DNA of 64,000 nt. Source: Ampullaceana balthica (lineage: Eukaryota; Mollusca; Gastropoda; Lymnaeidae). Under the pieces are notes generated by a model. That model saw only the letters and a list, made by a program, of their open reading frames with translations. It was not told the origin of the DNA and did no database searches. Shown here piece after piece: positions 20,678 through 32,160 of the stretch. The stretch's first letter is position 1, and every line of letters starts with the position of its first letter. The DNA lies in NCBI GenBank assembly GCA_944989445.1, contig CALYLW010000438.1, positions 434,001 to 498,000 on the forward strand. Reading direction: 5' to 3'. The translations under genes and the position numbers were made by a program.

Positions 20678-20850
20678 AAATTCTCCCTTTTCCCGCTTGG
20701 TATTCTATCCTGGAATGGCTTGCCTGAACGAACCAGGAAAACAAAAACAATGTCAACAAGTAAAACCCTAATTAAAATGCAACACTAGGCATAAAACTAG
20801 GATAAGCATAAGACGTAATAATCTTCTGTATAGAAAGAGAATATGTAATG
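20678..20850 (+). pseudogene. LINE 3' fragment (same CR1-like family)
   Basis: The frame at 20678-20788 gives FSLFPLGILSWNGLPERTRK and ends LIKMQH-stop, nearly the same as the C-terminus of the LINE at 17376-19313 (FFPSGIRAWNGLPEESRK ... LIKMQD-stop). The following GACGTAATAATCTTCTGTAT is the shared 3' UTR. It is opposite in orientation to the larger LINE. Confidence 0.88.
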
Positions 20851-20864
20851 TATATGATAAAATA

Positions 20865-21050
20865 ATAGATTTTACAATCAAAGTTTGGAAAATTTGTATC
20901 CCTTTCTAATTCAGTTTTAGAGAGATTCATTCGATGTTCCAAATATTTCGAGGACATGTTTAAGAAAAAACGACTTCTCACCTCTCCAATGTATTTCTTA
21001 GGAATATGTGTACACGAAATGGTATAGATTAAATTATTTAAGCTGGGCAT
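20865..21050 (-). pseudogene. Possible Penelope-like GIY-YIG endonuclease fragment
   Basis: The frame at 20772-21050 begins NLIYTISCTHIPKKYIGEVR and continues SSKYLEHRMN. This resembles the GIY-YIG core of Penelope-like elements (xxYxIxCxxCxxxYIGxT... then EHR). The second cysteine of the usual pair is missing and no reverse transcriptase is adjacent. The match rests on a short stretch and could be chance. Confidence 0.4.
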
Positions 21051-21333
21051 TCTTTTAAAAAGTATGCTTTAAAAATGGTTTTATAACCGACTTTGTCACA
21101 CGGGTCAAAAGAAGAGGTGACAAAAGTGAATTTTCAGGCTCATCAAGTAGAAATTTTCAATTATAATTGTATACTTAAGTTTGCCCCTTGATTAAGGAAA
21201 ATACAAATGTAAATCTAGGTCTAGTTCTAAAACTTAGTATCTAAATACGTAGTTGCTTAGCATCTAAATACCTTAAGAGTAGAACATTTACAGGAGATAG
21301 AAGATAAGACTAGTTGGTGATCGTATGAAACTG

Positions 21334-22088
21334 TCACACGCCAGGGACCTCACAAATAAATGCAAAACCGTTATTGCATCTGACGTCGTTGGCAAAAAAG
21401 TCTGATTTTCTAATAACAACACAATCTTCAAGCGACGTTGATGGAGTTGCTTTCCGCTAATAAAAACGACGGCAAGCTCATCGGCAGTGCACACCGCACC
21501 GTCAGACCAAACAAGTGTTCCTTCTCGTACCATGTCGTCAAGACCTATCCAAAGTCCAGTACCAATCACTTGTTGTTTCTTTATGGCAGAAGACAGCAGT
21601 TGTTTTTTTAGCGAGGTTTTCATTGTGGCCAGAAGTCCTTGGCGGGTCTTGCATGACGTGGAAGCGTTGATATAGTCAGTGGTCAGTAAGGGAATATGAA
21701 TACATACGGCACTTGTCCCATTTACTGTCAGCCTATAGCCCAGTGATGAGTCACAAAATAACTTCCCCGTAAAATACATCGCTTGGTTTGTCAATGGCTT
21801 GGTTCCATTTTCCCAGACCCAACTTCCGAGAACACACGAAGAGGTCAATTTATCATAGATAAAAGACTGACACATCGGTGATAGGTTCAAACATTCGAAC
21901 GCACACATTTTACGAGATTTTAATATTATGTTGGTTTGCAGTGGCAACATTCCTAAACGTGTATCAGTCACTCTGTGAAATGTGTCATGCATCAATTTAA
22001 GTTGCACGATGCTCAACAAACTACCACAGACCAAGACATCAAACAGCAGAACACGCCTTGAGATTCTTTGTAAAACACTTGCAGACAT
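21334..22088 (-). pseudogene. PAN/apple plus C-type-lectin gene, copy B, C-terminal frameshift
   Basis: The frame opens at 22088: hydrophobic segment (residues 14-29), PAN/apple-like cysteines C62, C66, C73, C85 and C112, then a C-type lectin-like domain from about 112 with WIGLDD (180-185) and WSDG (194-197). A one-base loss near 21455, at the SGK codons, shifts the frame, so the last 50 residues are foreign and the frame ends at 21288. The normal end, with CNNGFAFICE and the final domain cysteine, is still present out of frame to 21334. Copy A is intact here but broken elsewhere. Loss of the terminal cysteine would prevent the usual domain disulphide. An assembly error at the short homopolymer is possible. 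Confidence 0.87.
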
Positions 22089-23190
22089 TTTTGGTTAGCG
22101 GCGGGCTGCTTACGTATAAGACAGTTTGGCGTTATTAAGTAGTATTCAGTTGTAATTGCTTGTAGCAGTGATGCATTCATTTAATTTAATATTAAGCCCT
22201 TATAGGAAGTTTGGGTGGATTATTTCGGTATTCAGCTAAAAAAAATTTTTAACAAAAAATGGTAGTGATACTTTTCTTCTATAGAATATTCTATCTTAAA
22301 GTATCTAATAAATTGTTTTTGTTATTGACGTATTTCATCAACACGCTAAAAGCAATAATCAAATCTCGTCACATTTTGTGTATTTTTTTCCAAGTGAACT
22401 TCTGAAACGAATCACCACACGAACGCCGCAAAAAATAATGTTATATGGTCTATCGGTTCTGACAGACTAAATATTTTAGCTCATCAGACATGGACGATCG
22501 TTTGGTCTAAATATCGTTGGTCGTTGGTAAAGTTCAAAGTTCAGTTGAATGAAGTTCTCCATGCGCGAATCATTTGTTGCCTTTATCACCAGCCATTAAA
22601 CTTTTTCCACTTACCAGATGAACTTAAAATATTTTGAAACTTCACAAAGTTAATAGCACTCCTACGTGCAGCTCAAGCGTTGCGGAACAGACACAGTCCA
22701 TTGGCCTTTTGATGAGGAAATATAAAGTAGCCTCGTGGATATAAAAACAATAGTGGAATCGATTTCAAAGTCAATATTGACTTCCATAAGATATCAAGGA
22801 GATATAGAAGGAGTCTCAAATTATACAAGTTAATATTTACATTAAAGCTTAAGAGCAGAATTTAAGATGTCACATGACCTACCAAATTACAATGTTCCAC
22901 ATACTACTTTCATAGATCATTTCATCGGTATTCAATCCACCAAGGGGTATGCAGTGATGTAACCATTGTTCAAGATTTTAACACCTATTTATGGGAACAC
23001 ATATTATTATTTTTTTTAATGAAAAAAAGAAGCTCGTTCCCGGGTAAGTGGATGACTGCATCCCACAACTACGACATCCCAACTGCCACTGCCCGCCCCA
23101 CCTGTCAGACAAATAACAGCTACAATAATCTTTTAATGAAATACTTAAGAACACACCAAACAAAGGCAGCTAGTAGAAATATTCCGCGTT
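22089..23190. other. Duplicated flank upstream of lectin copy B
   Basis: Aligns with 4783-7590 of copy A minus its hAT element. It contains the empty hAT target at about 22365. The counterpart of the 7206-7676 frame (22675-23000) is degraded by stops. No intact gene. Confidence 0.7.
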
Positions 23191-23217
23191 CAGAGCAAAC
23201 GGACCTGTAAATATCCT

Positions 23218-25250
23218 TTGCGACCACGAAGCCAGGCCCACATGCCTTGGACTCTTTGGAAGAGGAAAGATAAATAAGAATGGACAGTGGCTTCTGGAAC
23301 TGTGTTGCTCACGAGGCTTGTGTATGACCAACACTTTCTTAAAGTGCAAGGATATACTCTATGCAAGAATCTTGGAGACATCCTCGATCGCGCCAATGGC
23401 ACCAGCTGGACCTCATCATCACCAGTCGTGCACAACTAGCTACCGTCCTACTCTGCCGCAGCTATCACAGCGCCGACTGCGACACGGATCACTCCCTTGT
23501 GGCCAGCAAGGTACGAATTATGAGGAAAAACTCGTACCACACAAAGAAAATACAAACCCGTAAAAACAAAGTTTTTGACTATAAATCCCTTATATATGAG
23601 ACATAACTAACAGTATTGATTATTTTCAAACATTTACAGACTGAATCTGTCTTAACTCAAGTTTGCTTCATAACCCTGGGGGGGGGGAGGGTGAGAGGGG
23701 AAAAGTCTGATCACCGATTCGCTTGACCGAGCTCAGCGTGACACGTAAAATGTAAACAAAAGTGCCCCTGCGCTTCGACGGATCGCCTCAACGCGTCAAC
23801 TCAAAATTTCACGTTGTAAAAAAACAATAACAAACCGTGAATTTGAATTACATACCTCATATAAGGATAAACTAAAAATGCATTAATTTAATTACGGTAC
23901 GTTCGATCGATCTGAAATTTTGATACGATGCATTGTTAGGTTAGACGGGTCCGTGTGCCAAATTTCAGCTCGATCACATCACGGAAAGTTGGTCATTTTC
24001 GACTTTTGTTTTTCCGCCCGCCCATGAGATGATGACAGACAGACAGACAGAGAGAGAGAGAGACAGAGACGCCGGTGAAGTTAATATAAGGGATTTAAAA
24101 AGAGATTTACACGCATCAACACCTGCATGGAAGACCCTGTGAAAACGCAGCTGTTCACTGACAAAGTGAAGGAAGGTCTCTCAAAGACGTCACCATGCGT
24201 CACCATTAACTTCAAATGGACGCAACTCATAGACACAATCTATAAATCAGCAATACATGCCTTTCGGCAAAAAAATCTCACAAAACACGGACTGGTTAGA
24301 TGAACATTGGGACGAGATGAAACCTGTAACTGAAGCCAAAAGGAAAGCTCTTATGGCCTACACGGAAAAGCCTACACCCGACAGGCTGCTTGCCTTAAAA
24401 ACAGCCAAGTCGCATGCCCAAAAGTTGCACGTCAATGTGCTAATACCTACTGGCTTAATCTCTGCTCCAGCATACAATCAGCTGCAGACATGGGCAATGC
24501 CAAAGCCATGTACAAAAATATTAAAAAAGCAACGTCCATAGTTGCAACGAAAAAAGTGGAGAAATTATCCAAGACCAGGCAGCACAGCTAGAACGGTGGG
24601 TTGAGCATTATCTGAAACTGTATTCAACAGTTACCACAGTCTCCTGCACCGCTCTAGACGACATCCCCGAAATGCCACTCATGGAAGAACTTGATGTCAT
24701 GCCCACACAGGAAGAGCTGGGAATGATGGCATACCACCAGAAGCTCTAAAGAGTGGCAAGACAGCTTTACTCCAACCATTGCACGAGCTTCTGTCCCTCT
24801 GATGGGAACAGGGCTACATCCCCCAGGACCTAAAGGATGCACATATAGTGACACTATATAACAACAAGGGTGATAGGAGTGACTGCAATAACTATCGTGA
24901 CATTTCACTCCTTAGTATTGTAGGAAATGCCTTTGCTCTTGTCATACTAACACTCTTACAGAGTCTAGCATCCCGTGTCTATCCAGAATCTCAGTGCGGT
25001 TTCGGGGCTGGTTTGTCTACCATAGACATGGTGTTCTCCATACGGCAGCTCCAGGAAAAATGCAGAGATCAGCAGATGCGACTATACATTGCATTTGTGG
25101 AACCTTACGAAAGCCTTTGATTTCGTCAGTCGCAAGAGGCTATTCCAAATACTGGCAAAAATCGGCTGTCCTGAAAACTTGGAGGTTGTTGACAGCTTCA
25201 CCTACTTGGGGTCCAAGGTCTCCAAGGCGGGTGTTTGGTATAAAAGTTAA
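23218..25250 (+). pseudogene. LINE ORF2 relic, split by an insertion and lacking the FADD region
   Basis: The plus strand in several frames gives an endonuclease end (GLFGRGKINKNGQWLLELCC, TNTFLKCKDILY, WRHPRSRQWHQLDLIIT, YHSADCDTDHSLVASK). After the insertion at 23579-24102 it continues CMEDPVKTQLFTDKVKEGLS, then DWLDEHWDEMKPVTEAKRKA, RWVEHYLKLYS and MEELDVMPTQEELG. Next come EALKSGKTALLQPLHELL, IVTLYNNKGDRSDCNNYRDI, GFGAGLSTIDMVFSIRQLQE, FVSRKRLFQILAKIGCPENL and SFTYLGSKVSKAG. A short deletion removes the GKAPGxDG block. A larger one joins IGCP directly to the FTYLGS block, deleting the catalytic FADD. It is a dead RTE/jockey-like copy. Confidence 0.9.
23579..24102. mobile_element. Terminal-inverted-repeat element inserted in the LINE (copy 1)
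   Basis: The inverted ends TAAATCCCTTATAT and ATATAAGGGATTTA flank 500 bases with G-run and CGATCGATCTGAAATTTTGA blocks. Endonuclease-coding LINE sequence ends on its left and resumes on its right, so it landed in the LINE. TA at both ends may be a target duplication. A (CAGA)n/(GA)n stretch lies near the right end. No coding. Confidence 0.82.
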
Positions 25251-25742
25251 AGATTTATAATTTAGAAGGCAAAAGAGAGATCTATAAGTGAGAGAATAAG
25301 TGAACTGTATATGTTAAACCTCATAAGCACCCGCTCCACGTTTTTAGTCATTTAAATGGAAGTACAGTACTTGAATTTAGAAGTTTTACATTATTTTCTT
25401 CCTTTTAGTCCACTTATAAAAACGTGTTTTTTTAAAATTTATAAATATAAATAATTATTTTACTCTTTTCAGTCTATGGGTAAAATCATAGAGTATATAT
25501 TACTTTTATTGTATATAAGAAAATTCATTAAATTCAAAATTGCCTACATGGTTTCCATATGTTATGGACTGTCAGGTCAAATTGCGTGGAGGTGAGGCAT
25601 TTTAGACCTAACACAAACAAACACAAACATATGGACAAACACCAACGCTTATCAATTGAAAACACTACACTAGTTCATATTCAGACTGCTTTCTTATTCA
25701 ATTATCTTCAATAATTTAACTCCCCTTTTAAAAATCTTTTTT
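25251..25742. other. AT-rich spacer between the inverted element copies
   Basis: No gene. The stretch AACCTCATAAGCACCCGC near 25317 recurs at about 26267, outside the second element, hinting at a further short repeat. Confidence 0.5.
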
Positions 25743-26237
25743 TAAATCCCTTATATTAACTTCGCGGCCGTCTCATCATCTCTCTCATGGGCTCGGCGGG
25801 CGGAAAAACAAAAGTCGAAAATGACCCACTTCCCGTGATCCGATCGAACTGAAATTTGGCACACGGACCCGTCTAACCTAACAATGCATCGTATCAAAAT
25901 TTCAGATCGATCGAACGTACCGTAATTAAATTAATGCATTTTTAGTTTATCCTTATATGAGGTATGTAATTTAAATTCACTGTTTGTTATTGTTTTTTTG
26001 CCACGTGAAATTTTGAGCTGACGCATTGAGGCGACCCAACGAAGCGACGGGCGCTTTTGTTTACATTTTACGTGTCACTCTGAGCTCGGTCAAGAGAATC
26101 GGTGACCAGACTTTTCCCCTCTCCCCCCACCCACCCCTCCCCCCACTAGGGTTATGATGCAAAGTTGAGTTAAGACAGATTCAGTCTGTAAATGTTTGAA
26201 AATAATCAATACTGTTAGTTATGTCTCATATTTTTTA
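25743..26237. mobile_element. Same element, inverted copy 2
   Basis: Reverse complement of 23579-24102 over nearly its whole length, including GCACACGGACCCGTCTAACC and GAAATTTTGAGCTGACGC. Its TAAATCCCTTATATTAACTT end is intact; the far end is degraded (CATATTTTTTATGTC). With copy 1 it forms a roughly 500-base inverted pair around 1.6 kb. Confidence 0.9.
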
Positions 26238-26359
26238 TGTCTAAACCTCTATTTATTTTACCAAACACCTCATAAGCACCGCCCAACGTTTTAAAACCAC
26301 GGGGATGAGGTCACGGGGTTAACTGAGTTGGCACGTGAAAAAAAAGCAGACGGATAAGA

Positions 26360-26480
26360 GATGCTTATATACAGATAAACTAAAAAATGCAATAATTTAA
26401 TTACGGTTCAGTAAATCGATCTGAAATTTCGATAAAATGGATTTTCATCCAAGATCTATCTGTGGTCAAATTTTGAGCTC
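26360..26480 (+). repeat. Diverged fragment of the same element family
   Basis: GATAAACTAAAAAATGCAAT, TTTAATTACGG and AAATCGATCTGAAATTTCGA follow the core of copy 1 at lower identity and in the same orientation. Confidence 0.7.
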
Positions 26481-27430
26481 TCTAGAACCATCAGAAGTGG
26501 TTTAATGTTACGTTGGCAAATTTGAAAAATGCGTACAGACACGAAAGCAAGTTAATAAAAACGTGGTAAAAACGTGTTAAAAATTCCGGGGGCCCATAAG
26601 AACGCGTGGGGACCTAATCTATAGCTTGTTTAGCAAATAGGTAAATCCAGCACTGTTGGCACCGGACCCATGAGTCTGAAATGGCGATACATATTTTTTT
26701 TTACAGAAATGCGTTGTAATGTTAAAGTTAAAAGTGTATTTATAGGGTTTTCTCTTATTTATGACTGACTTTCATTTAGAATACATGACACTCATAATTG
26801 CTAAATTTATAGGAAAGAAGATTTAGTTTTTAATGAAAAAAATCAGTTTCGTTTCACTTGAATTTATAGAAAAACAAATTTCAAAGATAACATAACAACA
26901 CATCTCCATTGAAGATTTTAAACAAAACACAGATCTCATCTTATACAAGTTGTGTATACAGGTATCGGTGTTGGTGCTTCTCTGGCCTATATTCTTGGAA
27001 ATAAATCAAGGAGAAGTCAGAGACTTAGGCCCTCTCCTATCTCCCAATCCGATGCCTAGAGCAAGCAGCACGCCCCCCCCCCAACCTCCCACTGCTTACC
27101 TTATCTCACAGTCTAGTGGCGAAACTGCCCTCGTCGCTTCCTCCTTTCTTCCTCACGCTCTGGCCCCGGCGAAAATAATCACTCGTCGCTCAGCGAAGTT
27201 TGGGTGCACATGCGCGTGCCGTATAAGGGCGCCATCTACAACGCAAGCGCATTGCCATGACGTAGTACAAGGATTCTAAAACCGCTTTCAGTGCCACTAC
27301 TACCTTAATTTTTAAGCCCCAAATGTTTTGATTTTTAGAAAAATGTGTATTCTCAGTAGAGGGTAAACACAACGAAGTTGGTAAAATATTTAATATAACC
27401 ATAAGATCCGCTTTCCCCCCGACCCCCTCC
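26481..27430. other. Gene-poor stretch with a CpG-rich patch at 27120-27270
   Basis: Mostly AT-rich. Within 27120-27270 CpG density rises (GTCGCTTCC, CCCCGGCG, CACTCGTCGC, GCGCGTGCC). Read on the minus strand it contains GAGATAAGGTAAGCAG, a good splice-donor context near 27107. This could be a promoter plus non-coding first exon of a minus-strand gene, but no coding sequence supports it. Two open frames here show no recognisable domain. Confidence 0.3.
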
Positions 27431-27465
27431 AGCCAGGTTTAACAGCTGCGACGTAGTACGTCACA

Positions 27466-30400
27466 AGGGTTGGCGAGGAGGGTTGGTGAGGAGGGTTGGT
27501 GAGGAGGGTTGGGAAGAAGGGTGGGTGTCGAGGTTTGGTGGGGAGGGATGGTGAGGAGGGTTGGTGAGGAGGGTTGGTGAGGAGGGTTGGTGAGGTGGGT
27601 TGGTGTGGAGGGATGTTGGTGAGGGTTGGTGAGGAGAGTTGGTGAGGAGGGTTGGTGAGGAGAGTTGGTGAGGAGGGTTGGTGAGGTGGGTTGGTGTGGA
27701 GGGATGTTGGTGAGGGTTGGTGAGGAGAGTTGGTGAGGAGGGTTGGTGAGGAGAGTTGGTGAGGAGGGTTGGTGAGGAGAGTTGGTGTGGAGGGTTGGTG
27801 AGGAGGGTTGGTGGTGAGGGTTGGTGAGGAAAGGTGGTGAGGAGAGTTGGTATGGAGGGTTGGTGAGGAGGGTTGGTGAGGAGAGTTGGTGTGGAGGGTT
27901 GGTGAGGAGAGTTGGTGAGGAGTGTTGGTGAGGAGGGTTGGTGAGGAGAGTTTGTGAGGAGTGTTGTGTGGAGGGATGGTGAGGAGGGTTGGTGAGGAGT
28001 GTTGGTGAGGAGAGTTGGTATGGAGGGTTGGTGAGGAGGGTTGGTGAGGAGAGTTTGTGTGGAGGGTTGGTGTGGAGGGATGGTGAGGAGAGTTGGTGTG
28101 GAGAGTTCGTGTGGAGGGATGGTGGTGAGTGTTGGTGAGGAGAGTTGGTGAGGGGGTTGGTGAGGAGGGTTGGTGTGGAGGGTTGGTGAGGAGGGTTGGT
28201 GAGGAGAGTTGGTGTGGGAGGGTTGGTGAGGAGGGTTGGTGTGGAGGGATGTTGGTGAGGGTTGGTGAGGAGAGTTGGTGAGGAGGGTTGGTGAGGAGGG
28301 TTGGTGAGGAGTGTTGGTGAGGAGGGTTGGTGAGGAGTGTTGGTGAGGAGGGTTGGTGAGGAGAGTTGGTGTGGAGGATGGTGGTGAGGGTTGGTGAGGA
28401 GAGGTTGGTGAGGAGTTGGTTGGAGGGTTGGTGAGGAGGGTTGGTGAGGAGGGATGGTGGGAGGGTTGGTGTGGAGGGTTGGTGAGGAGAGTTGGTGAGG
28501 AGTGTTGGTGAGGAGGGTTGGTGAGGAGAGTTGGTGAGGAGGTTGGTGATGAGGTTGTGAGGAGTGTTGGTGTGGAGGGGTTGGTGAGGAGGTGTTGGTG
28601 AGGAGTGTTGGTGAGGAGAGTTGGTATGGAGGGTTGGTGGGAGGATGGTGAGGAGAGTTGGTGTGGAGGGTTGTGTGGAGGGATGGTGGTGAGGGTTGGT
28701 GAGGAGAGTTGGTGAGGAGGGTTGGTGAGGAGGGTTGGTGAGGAGAGTTGGTGTGGAGAGTTGGTGAGGAGGGTTGGTGAGGAGAGTTGGTGTGGAGGGT
28801 TGGTGAGGAGGGTTGGTGAGGAGGGTTGGTGAGGAGGGTTCGTGTGGAGGGATGGTGGTGAGGGTTGGTGAGGAGAGTTGGTGAGGAGGGTTGGTGAGGA
28901 GGGTTGGTGAGGAGGGTTGGTGAGGTGGGTTGGTGTGGAGGGTTGGTGAGGGTTTTGAGGAGGTGGTGAGGAGGGTTGGTGAGGAGTTGGTGAGGAGGGT
29001 TGGTGAGGAGGGTTGGTGAGGAGGGTTGGTGAGGAGAGTTGGTGAGGAGGGTTGGTGAGGAGGGTTGGTGAGGAGGTTGGTGTGAGGGTTGGTGAGGAGG
29101 GTTGGTGGTGAGGGTTGGTGAGGAGGGTTGGTGTGGAGGGTTGGTGAGGAGGGTTGGTGAGGAGGTTGGTGTGGAGGGTTGGTGAGGAGGGTTGGTGTGG
29201 AGGGTGTGGTGAGGGTTGGTGAGGAGGTTGGTGAGGAGGGTTGGTGAGGAGGTTGGTGAGGAGGTTGGTGTGGAGGGTTGGTGAGGAGTGTTGGTGAGGA
29301 GGGTTGGTGAGGAGAGTTGGTGTGGAGGGATGGTGGTGAGGGTTGGTGAGGAAAGGTGGTGAGGAGGTTGGTAGGAGGGTTGGTGAGGAGGGTTGGTGAG
29401 GAGGGTGGTAGGGAGGTTGGTGTGGAGGGTTGGTGAGGAGAGTTGGTGAGGAGTGTTGGTGAGGAGGGTTGGTGAGGAGAGTTGGTGAGGAGGTTGGTGA
29501 TGAGAGTTGTGAGGAGAGTTGGTGTGGAGGGATGGTGAGGAGGTTTGGTGAGGAGTGTTGGTGAGGAGGTTGGTTGGAGGGTTGGTGAGGAGGGTTGGTG
29601 AGGAGAGTTTGTGTGGAGGGTTGGTGTGGAGGGATGGTGAGGAGAGTTGGTGTGGAGGGTTCGTGTGGAGGGATGGTGGTGAGGGTTGGTGAGGAGAGTT
29701 GGTGAGGAGGTTTGGTGAGGAGGGTTGGTGAGGAGGGTTGGTGAGGGGAGTTGGTGAGGAGAGTTGGTGTGGAGAGTTGGTGAGGAGGGTTGGTGAGGAG
29801 GGTTGGTGAGGAGGGTTGGTGAGGAGGGTTGGTGAGGAGGTTTGTGTGGAGGGATGGTGGTGAGGGTTGGTGAGGAGAGTTGGTGAGGAGGGTTGGTGAG
29901 GAGAGTTGGTGAGGAGGGTGGTGAGGTGGGTTGGTGTGGAGGAGTTGGTGAGGGTTTGAGGGTTGGTGAGGAGGGTTGGTGAGGAGAGTTGGTGAGGAGG
30001 GTTGGTGAGGAGGGTTGGTGAGGAGGGTTGGTGAGGAGGTTGGTGTTGAGGGTTGGTGAGGAGGGTTGGTGGTGAGGGTTGGTGAGGAGGTGGTGAGGAG
30101 AGTTGGTATGGAGGGTTGGTGAGGAGGGTTGGTGAGGAGAGTTTGTGTGGAGGTTGGTGTGGAGGGATGGTGAGGAGGGTTGGTGTGGAGGGTTGTGTGG
30201 AGGGATGGTGGTGAGGGTTGGTGAGGAGAGTTGGTGAGGAGGTTTGGTGAGGAGGGTTGGTGAGGAGGGTTGGTGAGGGGAGTTGGTGAGGAGAGTTGGT
30301 GTGGAGGGTTGGTGAGGAGGGTTGGTGAGGAGAGTTGGTGTGGAGGGTTGGTGAGGAGGGTTGGTGAGGAGAGTGGTGTGGAGGGTTGGTGAGGAGGGTT

Positions 30401-31640
30401 GGTGAGGAGGGTTGGTGTGGAGGGTTGGTGAGGGTTGGTGAGGAGAGTTGGTGAGGAGGGTTGGTGAGGAGGGTTGGTGAGGAGGGTTGGTGAGGAGGGT
30501 TGGTGAGGAGTGTTGGTGAGGAGGGTTGGTGAGGAGAGTTGGTGTGGGAGGGTTGGTGAGGAGGGTTGGTGAGGAGAGTTGGTGTGGAGGGTTGGTGAGG
30601 AGGGTTGGTGAGGAGGGTTGGTGTGGAGGGATGTTGGTGGAGGGTTGGTGAGGAGAGTTGGTGAGGAGGGTTGGTGAGGAGATTTGGTGAGGAGTGTTGG
30701 TGAGGAGTGTTGATGAGGAGGGTTGGTGAGGAGAGTTGGTGTGGAGGATCGCGGTGAGGGTTGGCGAGGAAAGGTGGTGAGGAGAGTTGGTAGGAGGGTT
30801 GGTGAGGAGGGTTGGTGAGGAGAGTTGGTGGGAGGGTTGGTGAGGATGGTTGGTGAGGAGAGTTTGTGAGGAGTGTTGGTGTGGAGGGATTGTGAGGAGG
30901 GTTGGTGAGGAGTGTGTGGTGAGGAGAGTTGGTGAGGAGGGTTGGTGAGGAGGGTTGGTGAGGAGAGTTTGTGTGGAGGGTTCGTGTGGAGGGTTCGAGT
31001 GGAGGGATGGTGGTGAGGGTTGGTGAGGAGAGTTGGTGAGGAGGGTTGGTGAGGAGGGTTGGTGAGGAGAGTTGGTGAGGAGAGTTGGTGAGGGAGGGTT
31101 GGTGAGGAGAGTTGGTGTGGAGGGTTGGTGAGGTGGGTTGGTGAGGGGGGTTGGTGAGGAGGGTTCGTGTGGAGGGATGGTGGTGAGGGTTGGTGAGGAG
31201 AGTTGGTGAGGAGGGTTCGTGAGGAGGGTTTGTGAGGAGGGTTGGTGAGGAGAGTTGGTGTGGAGAGTTGGTGAGGAAAGTTGGTGTGGAGGGTTGGTGA
31301 GAAGGGTTGGTGAGGAGGGTTGGTGAGGAGAGTTTGGTGTGGAGGGATGGTGGTGAGGGTTGGTGAGGAGGGTTGGTGAGGAGGGTTGGTGTGGAGGGAT
31401 GGTGGTGAGGGTTGGTGAGGAGAGTTGGTGAGGAGGGTTGGTGAGGAGAGTTGGTGTGGAGGGTTGGGGTGAGGGATTGTGATGAGGATTGGTGAGTAGG
31501 GTTGGTGAGTAGGGTTGGTGAGGAGGGTTGGTGAGGAGGGTTGGGGGTGAGGGATGGTGATGAAGATTGGTTAGTAGGGTTGGTGAGGAGGGTTGGTGAG
31601 GAGGTTTGTTTGGGAGGGATGGTGAGGAGGGATGGAGAGT
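27466..31640. repeat. 4.2 kb G-rich 13-base minisatellite
   Basis: About 320 units of the 13-mer GAGGAGGGTTGGT with variants GAGGAGAGTTGGT, GTGGAGGGTTGGT and GTGGAGGGATGGT. Blocks of variants recur in the same order (near 27820-28130, 29335-29690 and 30085-30220), so there is higher-order structure. The plus strand has runs of GG and GGG spaced by one to three bases throughout, a composition compatible with G-quadruplexes. The minus strand is open for 1422 codons because no phase of the unit contains a stop; I do not call it a gene. Confidence 0.97.
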
Positions 31641-31807
31641 GAAGTGAAAAATGACTCACGTTTTCTGACGATCGTTGTGTTAGCAACAACCGAAGACATT
31701 GTTGCAATGGGAGATATTAGTAGGACATCGCCTTTAGTCTAGGCTCTAATAATACTCACCTTAGCTTGACATTTTAGTCTGGTAAGAAACAGGTAAAAAT
31801 GTAATCA

Positions 31808-32160
31808 TTTGGGCACTGTCTCTCAGGGCATCAAAGGTGTAGCTTAATTTGGGCACTGCTTTTCAGGACATCAAGGGTGTCGCATAACTTGGACACTGCC
31901 TTTCAGGGTATCAAAGGTGTAACAACTTGGGCACTGTCTCTCAGGCATCGCGTATGTAACTTAACTTGGGTACTGTCTTTCAGGAAATCAAGGGTGTAAC
32001 AACTTGGACACTATCTTTCAGGGCATCATGGGTGCAACAACTTGACACTGCCTTTCAGGCCAGCAAGGGTGTAACAACTTGGGCACTGCCTTTTTGGCAT
32101 AGATGGGTGGACTTAACTTGGGCACTGCACCTCAGGGCATCAAGTGACGACTTAATAACA
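31808..32160. repeat. About 38-40-base minisatellite (TTGGGCACTGCCTTTCAGGG)
   Basis: Seven to eight imperfect units of TTGGGCACTGCCTTTCAGGG followed by CATCAAGGGTGTAACAAC. Unit length varies slightly. Confidence 0.93.

Larger units (their letters stand above)
15105..23065. repeat. Segmental duplication copy B
   Basis: The partner of copy A (2100-7590), same orientation. It is longer because it received a hAT MITE (15206), a pogo-like element (15879), a CR1-like LINE (17300) and LINE or Penelope-like pieces (20678-21060). At 22365 it keeps the uninterrupted target of copy A's hAT element. It ends where a broken LINE begins near 23200. Confidence 0.88.

Noticed and set aside
27466..31640. Similarity of array units to the thrombin-binding DNA aptamer pattern
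   Set aside because: GGTTGGTG occurs throughout but I saw no exact 15-base aptamer sequence; resemblance reflects simple G-rich composition.
27439..31707. 1422-codon minus-strand open frame rich in Pro, Thr, Asn and His
   Set aside because: It covers exactly a 13-base array whose unit has no stop in any phase on that strand; thirteen-residue periodicity follows automatically. No unique domain at either end.
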